Shown here piece by piece: positions 27,349 through 36,443 of a stretch of DNA of 64,000 nt. The notes under the pieces are model-generated. The model saw only the letters and a list, made by a program, of their open reading frames with translations. It searched no databases and was not told the origin of the DNA. Numbering within the stretch: position 1 is the first letter of the stretch; every line of letters starts with the position of its first letter. This DNA is from Accumulibacter sp. (GTDB lineage: Bacteria > Pseudomonadota > Gammaproteobacteria > Burkholderiales > Rhodocyclaceae). Made by a program: the position numbers and the translations under genes. Where the stretch lies: the NCBI RefSeq assembly GCF_029255125.1, contig NZ_JAPUVR010000122.1:29085-93084 (forward strand), in the 5' to 3' direction.

Positions 27349-28170
27349 ATGAGCTTACGAGAACGAACAGTCAGCGGCCATTCCGGATTCTCACGGTCGA
27401 TCCACACCCGGCTGTTCCTGCTCCTGCTCGCCTGCCTGGGCCTGACGGGGTGTGCTTCGCTCACCCTCGACATCGTCCGTGACGGTCAACTGGTAGCCAG
27501 CGGCGACCCGCCGGGGGTCGACCTGGCGCGCCAAGGCATGCTCCTGAGCGTGACGCCCGGCATGGCCCTGCAGGCGGGCGACGAGTTGCGCACCGACGCT
27601 CGTTCGACGGCGGTGGTCAGCTTCTTCAGCGGCGCGCGCGCGTATGTCCAACCGAACAGCCAAGTGCAGCTCGGCAGCCTTCTCGTCTACCTCGGTGAAG
27701 TGCTGGTCAAGGCCAGAGGCTATTTTCGCGTCGACACGAAGTACGCCACAGCAGCCTCCGAAGGCACCGAATATCTCGTTCGCGTCGATCCCGGAGAGCG
27801 CCTTCAGGTCACCGTCGCCGAGGACCGCGTCAGCCTCAGCTCACCCAACCTCGCATGGCCGAAGAAGTCGCTCGGCGTCGGGCAAACAGCCCGCCTCAGC
27901 GGGCCCGACCTGCTTGATATCGGCCTGGCAGCACCCGGTGAAGTCGAGGCAATCAGAAGCCGCATAGACAGTCTCGACCAGATCGTCCCCAGCTACGCCG
28001 GCATCGGCACCGCACTTCTCGTCGGCGCCGCGATTACCGCGGGTGCCGTGGCGATCGGCAGCCAGTCGCACAACGAACGCGAGCACGATCGCCGCCGGCG
28101 CACGCCCGACCGGCCGGCCGCGGATGACGCCAGCCCCCAGGATCCGCTGGGACCGGCACGTCGTCGCTGA
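27349..28170 (+). CDS. FecR-domain lipoprotein
   Basis: 273 residues from ATG 27349 (a G-run just before it serves as SD). Signal with lipobox LACLGLTGCASL, so the mature protein is lipid-anchored at about Cys45-50. Residues ~75-190 form a FecR domain (GMALQAGDELRTDARSTAVV ... ARGYFRVDTKYATAASEGTEYLVRV), also found in periplasmic proteins that pair with CHASE2 sensors. A hydrophobic stretch at ~225-250 (GIGTALLVGAAITAGAVAIG) is followed by a charged, Arg-rich tail. It precedes the TIR-CHASE2 gene by 62 bases on one transcript, so it is a candidate sensory partner for that protein. Confidence 0.85.
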   Translation: MSLRERTVSGHSGFSRSIHTRLFLLLLACLGLTGCASLTLDIVRDGQLVASGDPPGVDLARQGMLLSVTPGMALQAGDELRTDARSTAVVSFFSGARAYVQPNSQVQLGSLLVYLGEVLVKARGYFRVDTKYATAASEGTEYLVRVDPGERLQVTVAEDRVSLSSPNLAWPKKSLGVGQTARLSGPDLLDIGLAAPGEVEAIRSRIDSLDQIVPSYAGIGTALLVGAAITAGAVAIGSQSHNEREHDRRRRTPDRPAADDASPQDPLGPARRR

Positions 28171-28232
28171 GCATCGTGAGGCGCGCCTGTCGGCGGCCAG
28201 CGAAGCCGCTTTGTTGCCGCCACGGTTGATTC

Positions 28233-29999
28233 GTGAGCAGAATATTCATCAGCTATCGGCGCGAGGACAGCATCGCTTACGCCGGGCGCCTGCACGACAA
28301 CTTGGCCGCGCATTTCGGCGTCGACCGGGTTTTCATGGACCTTGGCCAGATCAAAGCGGGTGACGACTTCACCCGCGTCCTGGCCGACCAGATCGCCGCC
28401 TGCGACATCGTCGTCGCGGTGATCGGGCCGCACTGGCTGGACGCGAGCAATGCCCAGGGACGTCGGCTCGCACAGGCGGACGATTTCGTGCGCTACGAAC
28501 TGGCAAGCGCGCTTGCCCAGGGCAAACGCCTGATTCCAGTGCTCGTCGGCGGTGCGCGCATGCCGGCAAGCAGCGACCTGCCGGCGACCATCGCCGAGTT
28601 GGCGCGCCGCCAGGCGCATGAACTCGACGACCACCGCTTTCAGCTCGACCTCGACGCGCTGATCCGGCAAATCGAGCGGCGCCCATCGTTGCTGGCCCAG
28701 TTCGCCGGGATGGCCAGGGCCGAGCGCGTCTACCGGTGGCAGCAGCCTGCCCTCGTCGGTATCGCCTTGACCATGGTGCTGTTTGCCTGGGTGCAGTTGT
28801 TCGATGCACTGGGCATCGACGCGCGCCTGGCGAGCTACACGATGGCGATCGGCGACCAGCTCGCGCCACCGGCAGTGAGCGACCGGATCGCCATCGTCGG
28901 TTTCTCCGAGGCAAGCGAGGCGCGCCTCGGGCGGCCGGGGCCTGCCTGGCGGCGGGCGCACGCGCAGATCATCGACCGGCTGAGCGAGGCAGGTGCCAAA
29001 CTGATCGTGTTCGACGTGTTCTTCGAACGAACAACGGCAGCCGACGAAGACTTTCTCGCTGCGATCGGGCGCGCTCGAGAGCGCGGAACACGTGTCATCG
29101 TTGGCGTTCGGCGCCTGCTCGACAGCCAGCCGGCAATGCTGCCGGGTTTGCCCGCGCTGGTTGACGGCGGCCTGCTCTGTCTCGGCGGTCGGCTGGGCTA
29201 CGCTTCGCTGGCGCCGCTTGCTGTCGTCAAGGCAGGCAGGGACGCAACATCCGGCGATCCGCCGGCACTTGCCGGACGACGCAGCCTGATCGCCATCAGT
29301 GCGCTCGCCGCTGGCGGCCAGCTTGCCGTCGTCGACGCGCAACACCAGCAACTGACGCTGGTCGGCGCCGGCGCGCAAACGCTCTGGCAGGGCGCCTTGC
29401 AGCCGGTCGGCCGGCAGCTCGAAGCATCGGGACAGGCCAGCCGCGACTGTCCCTTGCTGGCTGAAGACGACCTAGTCGCGACGATGCTGATTCGTCTGGC
29501 GCCGGCCGCCGCCTGGCGCACCGGACAAGCACGCTACGACTACGAGCAATTCACTTCATCGACCGCAGCCGTCGGCGACATCCACCTGGCTGATCGCATT
29601 GTCCTGGTTGGCGACGCGCGCCAGGAGGGCGACCAGTTTCTCGTCCGCCGCGGACTCGCCAGCGAATGGCGAGCAGGCGTCGAACTGCATGCCGAGGTGC
29701 TCAACAACCTGCTGCAGGGCATCCACGTACGCCAGCTGAACCCGCTTGCCCAGTTCGTCGTCATGCTGGCGTTCGCCGCCGCGGGCGGCTGGCTGCGCCG
29801 CGTTTGTGCGGACCTGCGTCGCTATTGGCGGGTCATGCTGCTTGGCGGAGCCATCGTCGCTTATCTGGCAGCGACGGTCCCCGCCTATACGCAGTACGGC
29901 TTGCTGCTCAACCCGGCTTACCCGCTGGGCGCGCTTTTTCTCGCCTACTACCTGTTCGGCCGCATGGTGAGCAGCAGCGAGCCTGACCGAGTGGGGTAG
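28233..29999 (+). CDS. TIR-CHASE2 fusion membrane protein
   Basis: 588 residues, GTG start. Residues 1-~150 are a TIR domain: RIFISYRREDS, a box-2-like VFMDLGQIKAGDDF, VVVAVIGPHWLD-type loop, and the catalytic-type Glu89 in DDFVRYELASAL, followed by IPVLVGGARMP. A membrane segment at ~172-190, then a CHASE2 extracytoplasmic sensor (~195-490: RIAIVGFSEASEARLGRPGP, IIDRLSEAGAKLIVFDVFFE, GVELHAEVLNNLL) and three more membrane segments at the C-terminus. CHASE2 usually feeds guanylate/adenylate cyclases, kinases or phosphatases; a TIR output on the cytoplasmic N-terminus is unusual. TIR domains can degrade NAD+ or make signalling nucleotides; that activity is inferred from the Glu motif only. Confidence 0.85.
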   Translation: MSRIFISYRREDSIAYAGRLHDNLAAHFGVDRVFMDLGQIKAGDDFTRVLADQIAACDIVVAVIGPHWLDASNAQGRRLAQADDFVRYELASALAQGKRLIPVLVGGARMPASSDLPATIAELARRQAHELDDHRFQLDLDALIRQIERRPSLLAQFAGMARAERVYRWQQPALVGIALTMVLFAWVQLFDALGIDARLASYTMAIGDQLAPPAVSDRIAIVGFSEASEARLGRPGPAWRRAHAQIIDRLSEAGAKLIVFDVFFERTTAADEDFLAAIGRARERGTRVIVGVRRLLDSQPAMLPGLPALVDGGLLCLGGRLGYASLAPLAVVKAGRDATSGDPPALAGRRSLIAISALAAGGQLAVVDAQHQQLTLVGAGAQTLWQGALQPVGRQLEASGQASRDCPLLAEDDLVATMLIRLAPAAAWRTGQARYDYEQFTSSTAAVGDIHLADRIVLVGDARQEGDQFLVRRGLASEWRAGVELHAEVLNNLLQGIHVRQLNPLAQFVVMLAFAAAGGWLRRVCADLRRYWRVMLLGGAIVAYLAATVPAYTQYGLLLNPAYPLGALFLAYYLFGRMVSSSEPDRVG

Positions 30000-30035
30000 A
30001 CTTGCCGACCATTCACCCAAGGAGGAGCACAACGA

Positions 30036-31043
30036 ATGATTGCCACGACCAAGCGCGCGGCGCTGCTGTGCAGCGTACTCGGCGCCCTGCTGATCGGCTG
30101 CGTTTCGCTGCCGCAGGAAGACGTTTCGTATCCGCGCTCATCGGCGCTGCCGCCACCACCGGATCCGCCCGACAATCCGACAACGCCAGCAAAAGCGGCC
30201 CTCGGCAAACAGTTGTTCTTCGATAAACGGCTCTCGGGCGACGGCAGCACGTCCTGCGAGGGCTGCCACTACCGCCACCTTGGCTGGACGGATGGGCTTG
30301 CCCTCTCGCGCAAAGTGGGTGGCGAGATGAACACCCGACACACGCCGACGCTCTACAACACCGGCTACGCCGACGCATGGTACTGGGACGGACGCGCGCG
30401 AACGCTCGAGGGTCAGATCGCGGCCGCCTGGAAAGCGCAGATCGGCGCCGACCCACAACGGACTGCAGCGCTCATCGGCACCGTCGCCGCCTACCGCAAC
30501 CAGTTCCAGGCCGTCTTCGGAAGCGAACCGACGGCAGACAACATCCCGCGCGCTCTGGCCACCTTCCTGCGCACACTGAACAGCGGTGAGTCGCCGTGGG
30601 ATCGCTACCTCGCTGGCGATTCGACGGCGGTACCAGCGGCGGCGATCGCCGGGCACGAACTGTTCATCGGCAAGGCCGGCTGCGCGAGTTGCCATACGCC
30701 GCCGTTATATACCGACAATCGTTTCCACAATATCGGCCTGGAAGCCGGCAAGAGCCGACCTGACTCCGGCCGCCAGACGATCAGCAAAGACGCGCAGGAT
30801 CTGCATGCGTTCAAGACGCCGACACTACGCTCGGTTGGCCTTTCCGGACCCTACTTTCACGACGGCAGCGTCGGCCGCCTGGAAGACGCGGTGCGTTACA
30901 TGGCGGCCGGTGGCGGGGCTGATCCGCAACGAAGCCCGCTGCTCGTAGACCGCAAGCTGTCCGAAGAAGAAATCGCGCAGATCGTCGCCTTCCTCGGCAC
31001 GCTGACCAGCGATGAGCGCTTCATCCGGCCCAGCCTGCCCTGA
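30036..31043 (+). CDS. Di-haem cytochrome c peroxidase-family lipoprotein
   Basis: 335 residues, ATG 30036 with AGGAG 10-15 bases upstream. Lipobox LLIGCVS (Cys22), so it is an anchored periplasmic or outer-membrane protein. Two haem c sites: CEGCH (C74, C77, H78) and CASCH (C216, C219, H220). Family phrases LGKQLFFDKRLSGDGSTSC, HTPTLYNTGYADAWYWDGRA, FKTPTLRSVGLSGPYFHDGS. Such proteins reduce H2O2 with electrons from a c-type donor, or oxidise a partner protein (MauG/MbnH branch). The Trp/Tyr-rich stretch DAWYWDGR between the haems is typical. Gap of 36 bases after the TIR-CHASE2 gene suggests co-transcription, but the functional link is unclear. Confidence 0.9.
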   Translation: MIATTKRAALLCSVLGALLIGCVSLPQEDVSYPRSSALPPPPDPPDNPTTPAKAALGKQLFFDKRLSGDGSTSCEGCHYRHLGWTDGLALSRKVGGEMNTRHTPTLYNTGYADAWYWDGRARTLEGQIAAAWKAQIGADPQRTAALIGTVAAYRNQFQAVFGSEPTADNIPRALATFLRTLNSGESPWDRYLAGDSTAVPAAAIAGHELFIGKAGCASCHTPPLYTDNRFHNIGLEAGKSRPDSGRQTISKDAQDLHAFKTPTLRSVGLSGPYFHDGSVGRLEDAVRYMAAGGGADPQRSPLLVDRKLSEEEIAQIVAFLGTLTSDERFIRPSLP

Positions 31044-31293
31044 TTCAAGCGCCGGCCTGACCGGGCGAATCACCGACCAGCGCGCCCGGTTCCGCCGCTC
31101 CGGGCGTTGCGCGACTTGCCCTGGGGCAAATTCTGCGCACTAAACAGCCTTCCGGCGTGCGCTCGGCAGGCCTTATTTGTTGTACCCTTGCGTGCCTTTC
31201 CGGTTTGCCTCGGCAACCCCGGGCTTGTTCGCCTTTTCGTGCTCACCAGGCGGTCCCCAGGCGGGACCGGTTCATTTCTTTGAAGGAGGTGCC

Positions 31294-32067
31294 ATGCGAT
31301 TCCCAGTCAGCTTCTTGCAAGCCGCCCTGCCCCTGTTGCTGATCCTTGCCGGCCCAGCCGACGCACGCGAATGGAACGTCGTCAAGAGCTCGGGAACGAT
31401 CATCGCCGCCACTGAGGGTGGTTTTCAGCCCTTCAACTACTACGAGGGCGCCAAGCTCACCGGCTTCGAAGTCGAACTCGGCGAAGCCATCGCGCGCAAG
31501 CTTGGCCTGAAGCTGGAGTGGAAGGTCGTACCTTTCGACGCACAATTGGCTGCGCTGCAGCAGGACCGCTTCGACTTTGCAATCGCCTCGCACGGTTACA
31601 CCGAAGAGCGCGCGAAATCGGTCGACTTCGCCAACCCGCATTACTGCACCGGCGGGCAGATCGCGGCGCGCGCCGGCGGCCCGCTCACCGTCACCGCACT
31701 GAGCGGCAAGACGGTCGGCGTACAACTCGCCACCAGCTACGCCGACGCCGCCAAGAAGATCAATGGCATCAAGGAAATAAAGACGTACAAGGGCGATCCG
31801 GAAGCGTTTTCAGCGCTCCGCGCGAAGAAGGTCGAAGCGTGGATTTCGGACAAGTTTACGGTCAAGGCGACGCTCGACAAGAACCCGAAGGCAGGAATCG
31901 TCGCTGGCGATCTGGTCTTCGTCGAGCGCGTTTCGATGATCCTGCGCAAGAACAACAAGGAACTCGCCGACAAGCTTAATCAGGCGCTGGCCGATCTGAT
32001 GAAGGACGGCACCTACCGTGCGCTGTCCGAGAAGTACTTCAAAGAGGACATTTCCTGCCGCTCATAG
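31294..32067 (+). CDS. Polar amino-acid ABC transporter, periplasmic binding protein
   Basis: 257 residues from ATG 31294, with a strong SD (GAAGGAGGT, six bases upstream). Sec signal FLQAALPLLLILAGPADA, cut about residue 25. Solute-binding family 3: TEGGFQPFNYYEGAKLTGFEVELGEA, FDAQLAALQQDRFDFAIA, LSGKTVGVQLATSYADAAK, GDPEAFSALRAKKVEAWIS. Ligand identity is not readable; the fold is that of glutamine/arginine/cystine binders. It is the first gene of an importer with a single permease gene and an ATPase gene. A 250-base upstream region (31044-31293) has no other gene. Confidence 0.9.
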   Translation: MRFPVSFLQAALPLLLILAGPADAREWNVVKSSGTIIAATEGGFQPFNYYEGAKLTGFEVELGEAIARKLGLKLEWKVVPFDAQLAALQQDRFDFAIASHGYTEERAKSVDFANPHYCTGGQIAARAGGPLTVTALSGKTVGVQLATSYADAAKKINGIKEIKTYKGDPEAFSALRAKKVEAWISDKFTVKATLDKNPKAGIVAGDLVFVERVSMILRKNNKELADKLNQALADLMKDGTYRALSEKYFKEDISCRS

Positions 32068-32082
32068 CACCAGCGACCAACG

Positions 32083-32841
32083 ATGAACTGGGCGACGCGC
32101 TACCCCGGCTGGGCAATGTTTGCCGCCATGGCCGGGCTGCTCGCCTTTCTCTGGGGACTGGCGATACCGCTCGCCGCCGCTCCTGAGCCGATCGGTCCGG
32201 CCGCCGAGCAATTCGCCGACGGCGCCCGGATTACCGTCTGGCTGACGCTGGTAGCCGGCAGTTCGGGCATCGTCATCGGCGTTCTCGCCGGCGTCGGCAA
32301 GCTCTCGCGTTTCTGGCCGCTGCGCCGACTCTGCGACGCCTACGTCTGGCTGATTCGCGGCACCCCCTTGCTGCTGCAGATTCTGTTCGTCTGGCTGGCG
32401 GCGCCGTCGATCCTGCCCGAGGACATCGTGTTGTCCGATTTCGCCTGTGCGGCGATCGCTTTGGCACTGAATGTCGGGGCTTACAACACCGAATGCGTGC
32501 GTGCCGGGATTCTCGCCGTCCCCTGGGGGCAGGTCGAAGCTGCGCGGGCGCTTGGCCTGACGCCGGTACAGACCTTCATGGACGTTGTCCTGCCGCAGAG
32601 CATGCGCGTCGCGCTACCCGCGCTGGCCAACAATCTCGCCTCGCTGGTCAAGGACTCGTCGCTCGCCTACGCGATCAGCGTCGTCGAGCTGACCATGGTC
32701 GGCTATCGCGTCCAGGCGGAGAGCTACCAGCCGATCCCCGTCTTCGTCACCACCGCGGTGATCTACCTGATTCTGACGACCGCTTTCACGACACTCACGG
32801 CGGCGCTCGAAGCGCAGCTCAACACCGGCCAGCAGCGCTGA
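32083..32841 (+). CDS. Polar amino-acid ABC transporter permease
   Basis: 252 residues, five to six membrane segments, with the HisM/GlnP-type EAA region [20 protein letters not shown] (about residues 150-170). [20 protein letters not shown] is the usual polar amino-acid permease core. Alone it would form a homodimer, unlike the GltJ/GltK pair elsewhere in the window. Follows the binding-protein gene by 15 bases. Confidence 0.9.
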   Translation: MNWATRYPGWAMFAAMAGLLAFLWGLAIPLAAAPEPIGPAAEQFADGARITVWLTLVAGSSGIVIGVLAGVGKLSRFWPLRRLCDAYVWLIRGTPLLLQILFVWLAAPSILPEDIVLSDFACAAIALALNVGAYNTECVRAGILAVPWGQVEAARALGLTPVQTFMDVVLPQSMRVALPALANNLASLVKDSSLAYAISVVELTMVGYRVQAESYQPIPVFVTTAVIYLILTTAFTTLTAALEAQLNTGQQR

Positions 32842-32851
32842 GCGAAGCCGC

Positions 32852-33625
32852 ATGAACAGCCCGGCACCCAGCCCCGACACAAGCTTGCGACCGATCATCG
32901 AGGCGCGCCAGGTCGACAAGCGATTCGGCTCGTTCCACGCCTTGAAAAAGGTCTCGGCGGTCTTCTATGAAGGCCAGGTGACGGCCATCGTCGGACCGTC
33001 CGGCTCCGGCAAGTCGACCTTTCTGCGCACGCTGAATCGTCTCGAAACGCACGATTCGGGCGAGATCGTGATCGACGGCATCGTTCTCAACGACGACCTG
33101 AAGAACCTCGACGCCATCCGCCGCGAAGTTGGAATGGTCTTCCAGAGCTTCAACCTCTTCACTCACCTGACGATCCTGCGCAACATCACACTGGCGCCGA
33201 TGCGTGTGCGCAAGATGGAGCGTGCGGCGGCCGAGCAGAAGGCGCGCACGCTGCTCGAACGCGTCGGCCTGCTGAGCCAGGCGGACAAATACCCGGTGCA
33301 GCTTTCCGGCGGCCAGCAGCAACGCGTGGCGATTGCCCGCGCCTTGGCGATGGACCCCAAAGTACTTCTCTTCGACGAGCCTACCTCGGCACTCGATCCG
33401 GAAATGGTCAATGAAGTCCTCGCCGTGATGCGCGAGCTGGCCTACAGCGGTATCACGATGCTCGTCGTCACGCACGAAATGGGCTTCGCGCGCGAGGTCG
33501 CCGACCGGATCATCTTCTTCGACGACGGCGTCATACTGGAAGACACGACGCCGGAGGTTTTCTTCACCCAAGCCGAGCATGAACGGGCACGCGCTTTCCT
33601 GTCGCAGGTACGACACGGCTTCTGA
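32852..33625 (+). CDS. Polar amino-acid ABC transporter ATP-binding protein
   Basis: 257 residues. Walker [26 protein letters not shown], signature [19 protein letters not shown], Walker [34 protein letters not shown]. Close in type to GltL/GlnQ. It has an N-terminal extension of about 20 residues ([13 protein letters not shown]) not usual in the family. Third gene of the importer, 10 bases after the permease gene. Confidence 0.93.
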   Translation: MNSPAPSPDTSLRPIIEARQVDKRFGSFHALKKVSAVFYEGQVTAIVGPSGSGKSTFLRTLNRLETHDSGEIVIDGIVLNDDLKNLDAIRREVGMVFQSFNLFTHLTILRNITLAPMRVRKMERAAAEQKARTLLERVGLLSQADKYPVQLSGGQQQRVAIARALAMDPKVLLFDEPTSALDPEMVNEVLAVMRELAYSGITMLVVTHEMGFAREVADRIIFFDDGVILEDTTPEVFFTQAEHERARAFLSQVRHGF

Positions 33626-33688
33626 ACGGCGGAGCATCAGCCCGCGCGTAGCGGGCAGCCCGATTCGTCGGCGGCGAGATTGGCAGAA

Positions 33689-34141
33689 ATGAAGTTCAAC
33701 CAGCAGGCCGGTGCCTGGGCGATCATCCACAGCACGGCGACCGATACCTTCCTCTTCGGTCGTCGTTCGCCAGCGATGAACAAGCCCGGCGTGTGGAACT
33801 TCTTTGGTGGCCATGTCGACGCGGACGAAAGCCCGGAGGAGGCGCTGTTGCGCGAGTTATCGGAGGAACTGGGGATCAGACGCACGCGCGACCAGCTTCT
33901 TCGTTTCGGCAAGGTCAGCGGCGCCGCGGTCGAGCACCTGGGCTACGTCGATGCGCTACGCGAGCTGCACTACTTTCTGCTGCGTACCGAGCACGAGTTC
34001 GAGCCGCGCTTGAACTTCGAGCATTCTGCTTTCGCCTGGTGCAAGATCGGCAAGCTGCCGCGCAACCTCAACCGCCCAACCGCGATCGGGGTCAGCATCG
34101 GACTGCTCCATAAGGCGGCCTTGCTGGCTGGCGAGACCTGA
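33689..34141 (+). CDS. Nudix hydrolase
   Basis: 150 residues from ATG 33689; a TTG three codons upstream (33680) is an alternative. The Nudix box is complete: GGHVDADESPEEALLRELSEE plus LGI (Gx5Ex7REUxEExGU; residues ~48-70). Hydrolyses a nucleoside diphosphate linked to another group, using Mg2+. The specificity is not readable. The preceding importer gene ends 63 bases upstream, so they may share a transcript without a functional link. Confidence 0.9.
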   Translation: MKFNQQAGAWAIIHSTATDTFLFGRRSPAMNKPGVWNFFGGHVDADESPEEALLRELSEELGIRRTRDQLLRFGKVSGAAVEHLGYVDALRELHYFLLRTEHEFEPRLNFEHSAFAWCKIGKLPRNLNRPTAIGVSIGLLHKAALLAGET

Positions 34142-34143
34142 TC

Positions 34144-34189
34144 GGCACCCAATGATGGTGCCCCGCCGGGTGGCAAAATTCCCGCCACC
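34144..34189. terminator. Pair of hairpins between convergent genes
   Basis: Two 6-bp inverted repeats, 34144-34149/34157-34162 and 34169-34174/34184-34189, occupy the 47 bases between the Nudix gene (plus) and the unknown gene (minus). No T-tract follows, so intrinsic termination is uncertain. Confidence 0.35.
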
Positions 34190-34869
34190 TAGTCCAGTTG
34201 CCGACGTGCGCCGATCTGCAGCCAGAGCATGGCGTCGTACGGAACGCGCCGGTCTACCGCCGCCGCGTCCGAAGAATGCTCGCCGGCCGGACCGACCAGG
34301 ACCTTTTCCGCGGTGACGCCGAGCACGCCGTACGGCGACCCGGCAAAGGGCTCATCGAGCCGCGAACGAAACGCCTCCGCGCTGAGCAGCGCGGCGACCA
34401 GAGCGTTCTCGCCACCGCTACGTCGCGCCCTGCCGCGACGCGCATCCCAGGCAGCGCTCGCCAGCGCGGCATCGGCCAGATGGCGCGAGATCCACGGAAA
34501 GCTCACCGCCCGGCCGAGATAGAGCGTGCGCAGGGGCGGCGCCGCGGACGGCCGCTGGTGCAACCAGGCGCCGACGACAGAACGATAAACCGCTTCGTGA
34601 ACCTGGCAGTGCAGGAAGGCATTGCTGTGCGGACGGAAAACAGCCGCTTCACCGTCCGCCGATGCTTCAAGCAACGGGTTGCACGCCACCGCCCAGCCGG
34701 CGCCAAAGCCCAGCCAGACCGGCAGCCAACGACCGGCCAGGCGGCGTAGCTGGCCGAGCGCTCGCCGGAACGCTAGCCGTAGCGTGACTTCGGCAACCGT
34801 GAACATGTGATCAAGCGCGTAACGCCCTGCCATGCGCGCGCGGTCCTCGGTCGTGCAAACGGGATCCAT
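34189..34869 (-). CDS. Unidentified protein with one hydrophobic segment
   Basis: 226 residues, family not recognised. Seen: an N-terminal Asp/Glu-Arg start, a helical stretch (TLRLAFRRALGQLRRLAGRW), a hydrophobic segment WLPVWLGFGAGWAVACNPLL (~residues 48-68), then an Arg/Ala/Ser-rich soluble region and a C-terminus ending VPYDAMLWLQIGARRQLD. His/Cys residues HSNAFLHCQVHEAVYRSVVG could bind a metal, but no known motif is present. It lies 18 bases upstream of the 3' end of tsaD on the same strand (tsaD upstream), so it may be the last gene of the dtd-tsaD transcript. Possibly restricted to this lineage. Confidence 0.5.
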   Translation of the reverse strand: MDPVCTTEDRARMAGRYALDHMFTVAEVTLRLAFRRALGQLRRLAGRWLPVWLGFGAGWAVACNPLLEASADGEAAVFRPHSNAFLHCQVHEAVYRSVVGAWLHQRPSAAPPLRTLYLGRAVSFPWISRHLADAALASAAWDARRGRARRSGGENALVAALLSAEAFRSRLDEPFAGSPYGVLGVTAEKVLVGPAGEHSSDAAAVDRRVPYDAMLWLQIGARRQLD

Positions 34870-34887
34870 CGGCCCACCCGTGACCCA

Positions 34888-35904
34888 TCACTCGGTCAGC
34901 GGCCAGCGCGGACGCACGGCGAAAGCCCCGGGTGTCCTGCCGTTCAGCCCGGCCTGCAGGCGCAGCGCGCCGGCCAGCGCAATCATCGCGCCGTTGTCGG
35001 TGCAGAATTCGAGCGCGGGATAGAACACGGCGACGCCGGCGGCGGCTGCCGCCGCATCCAGGCAGCAGCGCAGATGGCGATTGGCGCCAACGCCACCGGC
35101 AACGACCAGCCGCCGCAAACCGCTGAGCTCGACCGCGCGCAGCGCCTTGCTGACCAGCACCTCGACGATCGCCTCCTGAAAGGCACACGCGATGTCGGCC
35201 CGCTGCTGATCGTCGAGCGTCGCCAACTCGCGCACTCGCGTGACGACGGCCGTCTTCAGGCCACTGAAGCTGAAGTCCAAATCATCCGAGCGCAACATCG
35301 GCCGCGGCAGTCTGATCCGACCGGGCCGACCGCGTTCGGCCAGCGCGGCCAGCGCCGGGCCACCAGGATAGCCCAGACCAAGCAGCTTGGCCGTCTTGTC
35401 GAAAGCCTCGCCGGCCGCGTCGTCGAGCGTCTCGCCGAGCAGCACATAGTCGCCGACCCCGCCGACGCGCATGAGCTGGCTGTGGCCACCGGAAACGAGC
35501 AGCGCAACGAAGGGAAAACTGGGCGGCGGGTGGGCGAGCAAGGGTGAAAGCAGATGTCCTTCGAGATGGTGTATCGCTACACTGGGCACGTCGAGCGCGG
35601 TTGCCAGCGCTTCGGCAAACGCCGCACCGACGAGCAGTGCGCCGGCCAGGCCAGGCCCTTGCGTATAGGCCACCGCGTCAATTTCGTGTCGGGCGCGTCC
35701 GCTCTCGGCAAGAACCCGCCGAAACAAGGGGACCAGGCGCCGGATGTGGTCACGCGAAGCGAGCTCCGGCACCACGCCGCCGTAATCCTCGTGCATGCGC
35801 ACCTGCGAATGCAGCGCGTGCGCCTGGAGAACGCCGCCGTCGGCCGTGTCGTAGAGCGCGACGCCCGTTTCGTCGCAGGAGGATTCGATTCCAAGGACCA
35901 GCAT
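34888..35904 (-). CDS. tsaD: tRNA N6-adenosine threonylcarbamoyltransferase TsaD
   Basis: 338 residues from ATG 35904 ([19 protein letters not shown]); the in-frame extension to 35946 does not match the family. ASKHA fold; iron ligands in the [12 protein letters not shown] motif (HxxxH), [29 protein letters not shown], and [14 protein letters not shown]. Makes t6A37 on ANN-decoding tRNAs with TsaB/TsaE. Upstream on the same strand lies dtd with a 59-base gap. Neither neighbour overlaps. Confidence 0.95.
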   Translation of the reverse strand: MLVLGIESSCDETGVALYDTADGGVLQAHALHSQVRMHEDYGGVVPELASRDHIRRLVPLFRRVLAESGRARHEIDAVAYTQGPGLAGALLVGAAFAEALATALDVPSVAIHHLEGHLLSPLLAHPPPSFPFVALLVSGGHSQLMRVGGVGDYVLLGETLDDAAGEAFDKTAKLLGLGYPGGPALAALAERGRPGRIRLPRPMLRSDDLDFSFSGLKTAVVTRVRELATLDDQQRADIACAFQEAIVEVLVSKALRAVELSGLRRLVVAGGVGANRHLRCCLDAAAAAAGVAVFYPALEFCTDNGAMIALAGALRLQAGLNGRTPGAFAVRPRWPLTE

Positions 35905-35963
35905 CGGGCGTATTCTACCGCACGGCACGCCGCCCGCTGCCCGCACCTGGCACAGGCGGATGG

Positions 35964-36416
35964 CTAGGCCGGGTTGTGCGAGTCGATGACGAGCGTCACC
36001 GGGCCGTCGTTAACCAGATGCACCTGCATATCGGCTGCGAAAACACCGGTCTGCACCTGCCTGCCCAGATCCCTTTCAAGCTGTCGCACGAAAGCCTCGA
36101 ACAAGGGCTGCGCCACTTCCGGCCGCGCTGCGCCACTCCACGAAGGGCGATTGCCCTTCTTCGTCGAAGCGTAGAGCGTAAACTGACTGACGGCGAGCAG
36201 TTCACCGCCAATCTCGAGCAGGCTGCGATTCATCACGCCGGCAGCGTCCGGGAAGATGCGCAAACGGACCAGCTTGCCCGACATCCAGGCGATATCATCG
36301 GCCGAATCGACCGCCGCGAAACCCGCCAGCAGCAACAATCCGCGACCGATCGAACCGCTGACGCGGCCGCCGACTTCGACCCGCGCTGCCGCGACGCGCT
36401 GCGCCACCACCCTCAT
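35964..36416 (-). CDS. dtd: D-aminoacyl-tRNA deacylase
   Basis: 150 residues, full length. [17 protein letters not shown], then the [17 protein letters not shown] motif (Ser-Gln-Phe-Thr; catalytic Thr), and the Gly-cisPro-like [11 protein letters not shown] motif near the C-terminus. Hydrolyses D-aminoacyl- and mischarged glycyl-tRNA. Located 27 bases after the cation transporter gene and 59 bases before tsaD. Confidence 0.95.
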   Translation of the reverse strand: MRVVAQRVAAARVEVGGRVSGSIGRGLLLLAGFAAVDSADDIAWMSGKLVRLRIFPDAAGVMNRSLLEIGGELLAVSQFTLYASTKKGNRPSWSGAARPEVAQPLFEAFVRQLERDLGRQVQTGVFAADMQVHLVNDGPVTLVIDSHNPA

Positions 36417-36443
36417 CGCCGAGCTCCCCCGATCGCCTGCCGC

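Noticed and set aside
28233-29999. TIR protein as part of an anti-phage defence island
   Set aside because: No other defence gene, recombinase or mobile-element border in the region; CHASE2 and FecR point to envelope sensing.
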